The notes under the pieces were generated by a model that did no database searches, had not been told where the DNA came from, and saw nothing but the letters and a program-made list of their open reading frames with translations. Position numbers and translations under genes: made by a program. Below, in pieces: positions 6,705 to 10,093 of a stretch of 10,093 nucleotides of DNA. Origin of the DNA: Cytophagales bacterium (GTDB lineage: Bacteria > Bacteroidota > Bacteroidia > Cytophagales > ES-bin-26). The number at the start of each line of letters is the position of its first letter. The stretch's first letter is position 1. Where the stretch lies: the NCBI GenBank assembly GCA_014379925.1, contig JACMKY010000550.1:1-10093 (forward strand), in the 5' to 3' direction.

Positions 6705-8467
6705 TGGGTTGGGAAATTGCGTTGGTGCTGGGCCTGCTGATCGCGGCGATCGGGCTGTTTTCAACCGAAAAACTGTCGGTGGACCTGGTCACCCTCGCGC
6801 TGCTGATCATCCTCATTGCCTGCGGCATCTTGTCCACCGGCGAAGCCTTCGCCGGTTTCAGCAGCGATTTCGTCATCATCCTGGCCTGCCTGTTCGTGGT
6901 CACCTCCGCCCTGGAGACCTCCGGCCTGTTGGACGTGCTCATTGGCCGCTTCGTTACGTCCCAGACCACCAGCGCCAACGGGTTGCTGTTTCACCTGATG
7001 TGGTTTACCTCCCTGGTCGGGGCCTTCCTCAACAACACCACCATCACGGCCATGCTGATCAATCCCGTGCTGGGACTGGCCCGGAAAACCAACACCAGTC
7101 CCTCCAAACTGATGATTCCCCTGGCGTATTCGGCCATTGTGGGCGGCAACTGCACCTTGATCGGTACTTCCACCAACGTAGCCGTGAGCGGTTACTTGGC
7201 CAAGAACGGAATGCCCCCCCTGGGCATGTTCGAAATCTTTCCCATCGGTGTCATCGTTACCGTGATTTTCATGGCCTACATGATGACCATTGGCAAGAAA
7301 CTCCTTCCCGATGCCAAGCCTACCGACCTGGAAGACAGCTACGCGTTGCGGGATTATTTGAGTGAAGTCGTCATCATGCCCGCCTCGCCGCTGATTGGTC
7401 AGAAAGTGTTCGAATCGAACCTGTCGCGGTTGGATTTTCGCATCCTGGGCCTCATCCGCAACCAGCTGGAGTTTGCCCCCACTCCCGGGACCCGAATGGA
7501 GCAGGGAGACCTGCTGCTGGTGGAAGGGAAAATGGAGGAGCTCTTGAAAGTGAAGGAAACCAATGGCATCCAGTTGAAAGCCGACACGCTGGATTTCTAC
7601 GATGCCAAAGCGGGGGAACTCCGGTTGGGAGAAGTGCTGCTGCCGGCCCGCTCCACGCTGGTGAACCGGACAATCCGGGAAATCAACTTCCGGCAACGGT
7701 TCGGGCTGGTGGTGATGGCCATTCACCGGTCGGGTCAGACCTTGCACGACAAGGTCAGCAACATTGAGTTGCTGGTGGGGGATCTGATGCTGGTGCAGGG
7801 CGCGCAGGAGCGGTTTACTTTCCTCAAAAAGAGCCGCGATCTCATTATCCTCGACGAATACAAGCCGACTTTCAACGCCCGGCGGAAAGGATTGCTCACG
7901 CTGGTTTTCTTCGTGGCTGCCATCGTGGTTGGCACACTGGGCCTGGTGCCCTTGTCGGTGGCTTTTCTGACGGCGGCCGTGCTGACGGTGCTCATCAAAG
8001 CCATCACGGTAGAGCAGGCCTATTCGAGCATCGACTGGCGGCTGCTGATCCTGATCGGGGGCATGAGTGCCTTCGGAACGGCCATGGCCCACACCGGAAC
8101 GGACGTTTTCTTGTCGGTCAAGATGGTGAACCTGTTCAAACCGTTCGGCACCACCGGGGTGTTGGCCGGGTTCATCCTGCTGACGGTACTGCTCACCCAG
8201 CCCATGTCCAACGCGGGAGCGGCGCTGGTGGTGCTGCCGATCGCCCTGCAAACGGCCGGTGAGCTCCACGTCAACCCGCGCACCTTCGCGATGGCGGTGA
8301 TGTTGTCGGCCTCGGTGAGCTTGATTACGCCCTTCGAGCCTTCCTGCATCCTGGTGTACGGACCGGGGAAATACCGGTTCGTCGATTTCCTGAAGGTTGG
8401 CACGGGCATCACCCTGCTGTTGATGATCGCGTTGCTGCTGCTGGTTCCCTACTACTGGCCGCTCTGA
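6704..8467 (+). CDS. SLC13/DASS family permease with two RCK_C (TrkA_C) domains
   Basis: This 587-aa membrane protein starts at the ATG 6704-6706 inside the TGATG shared with the spoVR stop; a TTG at 6695 is rejected. Hydrophobic helices begin at residue 3 (EIALVLGLLIAAIGLF) and fill residues 1-210 and about 395-587, two halves of a transporter. The signature NNTTITAMLINPV (NNT 110-112) and the mirror motif MSNAGAALVVLPIA (SN 502-503) are the duplicated hairpin motifs that bind Na+ and substrate in DASS proteins; the second is SNA instead of SNT. Between the halves lie two soluble RCK_C-like domains, about 222-289 and 306-385, ending in GDLLLVEG and GDLMLVQG, typical ligand-binding regulators. 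Members of this subgroup are annotated as sulfate, anion or dicarboxylate transporters; the substrate here cannot be fixed. The coupling to spoVR implies a shared transcript. Confidence 0.93.
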   Translation: MGWEIALVLGLLIAAIGLFSTEKLSVDLVTLALLIILIACGILSTGEAFAGFSSDFVIILACLFVVTSALETSGLLDVLIGRFVTSQTTSANGLLFHLMWFTSLVGAFLNNTTITAMLINPVLGLARKTNTSPSKLMIPLAYSAIVGGNCTLIGTSTNVAVSGYLAKNGMPPLGMFEIFPIGVIVTVIFMAYMMTIGKKLLPDAKPTDLEDSYALRDYLSEVVIMPASPLIGQKVFESNLSRLDFRILGLIRNQLEFAPTPGTRMEQGDLLLVEGKMEELLKVKETNGIQLKADTLDFYDAKAGELRLGEVLLPARSTLVNRTIREINFRQRFGLVVMAIHRSGQTLHDKVSNIELLVGDLMLVQGAQERFTFLKKSRDLIILDEYKPTFNARRKGLLTLVFFVAAIVVGTLGLVPLSVAFLTAAVLTVLIKAITVEQAYSSIDWRLLILIGGMSAFGTAMAHTGTDVFLSVKMVNLFKPFGTTGVLAGFILLTVLLTQPMSNAGAALVVLPIALQTAGELHVNPRTFAMAVMLSASVSLITPFEPSCILVYGPGKYRFVDFLKVGTGITLLLMIALLLLVPYYWPL

Positions 8468-8509
8468 AATGAGTGATGGGTTGTCAACCGCAAGGCACCT
8501 CCTCACTGC

Positions 8510-9544
8510 TTACCACCCCGCTCCCCGGGTCTTGGTGCGGATGCGGCAGAGGTACATATCGGCGGTAATGTAGAGGGTGGAGCCGTCGTCGCCCCAGGCG
8601 CAGTTGGCGGTGCGTTCGCCGGTGTCGATTCTTCCCAAGTGCGTGCCATCCGGCGCGAAGACGTGTACGCCACCCGGTCCGGTAGCAAACAGGTTGCCCT
8701 TCGCATCCGTTTTCATCCCGTCGGGCAATCCTGGCAGTTGCTTGGTCAACGGGGTGGCATCGTAGAAAACCCGGCTTTTGCCCAGCGTTCCGTCGGGCAG
8801 CACGGGGAAGGATTTCCAAATCGCGCGTTGCGGGTCGGACTGGGCCACGTACAGCGTTTTTTCGTCGGGGGAGAAAACCAAGCCGTTGGGCCGGGTCATT
8901 TCTTTGGTGAGCAGCGTTACCCGGCCATCGGTGGCGAGGCGATAAACGCCGCAGAAATCCAGTTCACGGCGCGGATCGTCCCACTTCAGGGGCAGGCCGT
9001 AGGGTGGGTCGGTGAAGTAGAGGTCGCCGCTCGACTGGTAAACGGCGTCGTTGGGGCTGTTCAGCCGTTTTCCCTGGTAGGCCTCCACCAGGGTTTGTTT
9101 GACGCCGTCTTTCGAGCGGACGGAGAGGCGGCGGTCGCCGTGCTCGCAGAAAACCAGGTTGCCTTCCGCGTTGAGCAGCAGTCCGTTGCTGCCCGGTTCG
9201 TCGCCGTACGGGGCGGTGCCCGTGTAGCCCGAGGGCTTCAGGAAAACGTTTACTCCTTCCCCTTCCTTCCACCGCATCACGGCGTTGTTGGGGACATCGG
9301 AAAAAAGCAGGTACCCGCCTTCCTTGATCCAGACGGGACCCTCGGTCCACTCAAAGCCCGCCGCCAGCACTTCCACCTTGGCATCGGCCGCGATGAGTTG
9401 ATCGAGCAAAGGACTGTCGCGAACGATTTTACCCAAAGTAGGGTACTTCTTGGAAACCGGTCCGGGAATCTGTCCGGACGAAGTCTGGGCAAGCGCCAGG
9501 CAGCAAACAAAGAGGTAACAAGCCCGGAGGAAGGAGATGGTCAT
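8510..9544 (-). CDS. secreted SMP-30/gluconolactonase/LRE-like lactonase
   Basis: The start is the ATG at 9544, giving 344 aa. A longer frame from 9649 would run through the terminator-like hairpin and is rejected. Residues 1-19 form a signal peptide (RACYLFVCCLALA, ALA cleavage before Q20), so the protein is probably periplasmic. The rest is a six-bladed propeller of the SMP-30 family. Expected metal ligands are E68 (EWTEGPVW), N220 (RPNGLVFS) and D275 (LPDG), with N165 of NSPND as the likely substrate-site Asn. Other blade motifs are LYFTDPPYG, KTLYVAQSD and NLFATGPGGVHVF. Family members hydrolyse sugar lactones such as gluconolactone or act on other lactones and esters; the substrate is not determined here. 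It converges on the permease gene with a 42-base gap, has its own possible promoter, and its TAA is followed by GCAGT. Confidence 0.93.
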   Translation of the reverse strand: MTISFLRACYLFVCCLALAQTSSGQIPGPVSKKYPTLGKIVRDSPLLDQLIAADAKVEVLAAGFEWTEGPVWIKEGGYLLFSDVPNNAVMRWKEGEGVNVFLKPSGYTGTAPYGDEPGSNGLLLNAEGNLVFCEHGDRRLSVRSKDGVKQTLVEAYQGKRLNSPNDAVYQSSGDLYFTDPPYGLPLKWDDPRRELDFCGVYRLATDGRVTLLTKEMTRPNGLVFSPDEKTLYVAQSDPQRAIWKSFPVLPDGTLGKSRVFYDATPLTKQLPGLPDGMKTDAKGNLFATGPGGVHVFAPDGTHLGRIDTGERTANCAWGDDGSTLYITADMYLCRIRTKTRGAGW

Positions 9545-9563
9545 AGGATTGAATGGTGAACGC

Positions 9564-9596
9564 CCAAGGTACGGAATTGAATCGAAAACGGACCAA
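9564..9596 (-). promoter_or_regulatory. candidate promoter of the SMP-30-like gene
   Basis: On the minus strand TACCTTGG (9564-9571) resembles the TAnnTTTG -7 element of Bacteroidota, with TTGG (9593-9596) 21 bases further upstream as a possible -33 element. The start codon at 9544 is about 20 bases downstream. The position is sensible, between the hairpin at 9616-9662 and the gene, but the match is imperfect. Confidence 0.3.
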
Positions 9597-9615
9597 TCAT
9601 CCTCACTGGCCAAGC

Positions 9616-9662
9616 AAAGGGCGGGCGTTCCGGGTTCTGAGAACCCCAAACGTCCGCCCTTT
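9616..9662. terminator. long terminator-like hairpin between msrA and the SMP-30-like gene
   Basis: Bases 9616-9629 pair with 9649-9662 (14 bp), then after a two-by-two internal loop GGGTTC (9632-9637) pairs with GAACCC (9641-9646) around the loop TGA. Position 9625/9653 is a G-U pair in plus-strand RNA but an A-C mismatch in minus-strand RNA. The plus side is also followed by more T (TGTT). It lies 14 bases beyond the msrA stop, so its natural job is ending msrA transcription on the minus strand, although its best folding is on the plus strand. It may act in both directions. Confidence 0.75.
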
Positions 9663-9671
9663 TGTTAACCG

Positions 9672-9685
9672 ACTGCTTACTGCTT
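9672..9685 (-). repeat. two-copy 7-bp repeat spanning the msrA stop codon
   Basis: On the minus strand AAGCAGT occurs twice in a row. The first copy encodes the final Lys-Gln codons (AAG CAG) and the T of the TAA; the second completes the stop and runs on beyond it. The same TAAGCAG string ends the SMP-30-like gene and the methyltransferase gene. Confidence 0.7.
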
Positions 9686-10093
9686 CACCAGCTTTTCCTT
9701 GAATACCTTCCGGAACTTCTCCACTTTGGGTCGGATCACGTAGCTGCAGTACGATTCGTTGCCGTGGCGTTTGAAGTAGTTCTGGTGGTAATCTTCCGCC
9801 GGAGAATAATTGGCCAGCGGTTCGATGGCCGTGACGATCGGCGCGTCGAACGTGCCGGAGGCATTCAACTCCTGCTTGTACCTCTCCGCTAAAACCTGCT
9901 GCTGGTCGTTGTGGTAGAAAATTACCGAGCGGTACTGCGGGCCGACGTCGTTGCCTTGGCGGTTGAGCGTCGTGGGATCGTGGGTTTGCCAGAAGATTTC
10001 GAGCAGTTCGTCGTAGCTGACCTTTTTCGGATCGTACGTAATCTGGAGGACTTCGGCGTGGCCGGTCGTGGAAATATCATCGGTTTCGGTCGG
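9677..10093 (-). CDS. msrA: peptide-methionine (S)-S-oxide reductase MsrA, 5' end cut off
   Basis: The frame is open from the window edge to a TAA at 9677-9679, showing 138 C-terminal residues. Diagnostic MsrA blocks are STTGHAEVLQITYDP, YDELLEIFWQTHDPTTLN, RQGNDVGPQYRSVIFY and ANYSPAEDYHQNYFKRHG, in the usual order. The catalytic GCFW segment lies upstream of the window. A Cys in ESYCSYVIRPKVEKF near the C-terminus could be a resolving cysteine. The enzyme repairs methionine S-sulfoxide in oxidised proteins using thioredoxin. A fused MsrB domain is excluded at the C-terminus, since the protein ends KEKLVKQ. A start of part of the frame at 9868 is only an internal ATG. The terminator-like hairpin follows 14 bases after the stop. 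Confidence 0.97.
   Translation of the reverse strand, partial: PTETDDISTTGHAEVLQITYDPKKVSYDELLEIFWQTHDPTTLNRQGNDVGPQYRSVIFYHNDQQQVLAERYKQELNASGTFDAPIVTAIEPLANYSPAEDYHQNYFKRHGNESYCSYVIRPKVEKFRKVFKEKLVKQ

Noticed and set aside
5115..6764. 549-aa open frame antisense to spoVR
   Set aside because: Same reason: the sense strand encodes a complete SpoVR and the antisense product has no recognisable domain.
8479..8489. small hairpin GGTT-GTC-AACC between the convergent permease and SMP-30-like genes
   Set aside because: Four or five base pairs with no T-run is too weak to call a terminator.
6761..8506. 581-aa open frame antisense to the SLC13 permease
   Set aside because: The product is rich in Gln, His, Gly and Arg without any hydrophobic core, typical of the reverse strand of a membrane-protein gene.
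9545..9649. N-terminal extension of the SMP-30-like protein from 9649
   Set aside because: It would place a 35-residue tail before an obvious signal peptide and run through the terminator-like hairpin and candidate promoter.

Overview
The window looks like chromosomal DNA of a moderately GC-rich member of the Bacteroidota, most likely the Cytophagales. This is an inference. It rests on weak or absent Shine-Dalgarno sites, A-rich start regions, a few candidate TAnnTTTG-type promoters, and short-period intergenic repeats of a kind I associate with that group. No rRNA or tRNA gene, CRISPR array, transposase or phage gene was found.

Layout. Bases 1-545 hold the 3' two thirds of a class I SAM-dependent O-methyltransferase of clearly higher GC than the rest. 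A small unrecognised gene (649-900, minus) converges on it. Bases 901-1680 contain no convincing gene but hold one strong inverted repeat (1193-1233). Bases 1681-6704 carry the conserved three-gene stress/sporulation module yeaG (PrkA AAA+ kinase), yeaH (DUF444, von Willebrand A-like) and spoVR, all on the plus strand. An SLC13/DASS permease with two RCK_C domains (6704-8467) overlaps the spoVR stop codon by one base and probably belongs to the same transcript. Two minus-strand genes follow: a secreted SMP-30/gluconolactonase-like protein (8510-9544) and the 3' part of msrA (9677 to beyond the window), separated by a long terminator-like hairpin.

How the genes may work together. The YeaG/YeaH/SpoVR trio co-occurs widely in bacteria and is linked to nitrogen starvation, stationary phase and spore or cyst formation. 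Here a predicted ion or dicarboxylate permease with nucleotide- or ligand-sensing RCK_C domains is translationally coupled to it, suggesting that transport is tied to the module. The methionine sulfoxide reductase gene nearby fits a stress theme, but it is a separate unit on the other strand.

The most unusual structure is the 210-base gap between yeaG and yeaH. It contains a 36-bp near-perfect inverted repeat, each arm of which is itself a degenerate 8-bp tandem repeat. The arms enclose five copies of a 14-bp repeat, and the right arm ends five bases before the yeaH start codon. Related short repeats occur elsewhere: a 7-bp array follows yeaH, a two-copy 7-mer overlaps the msrA stop, and the stop codons of three unrelated genes all read TAAGCAG.
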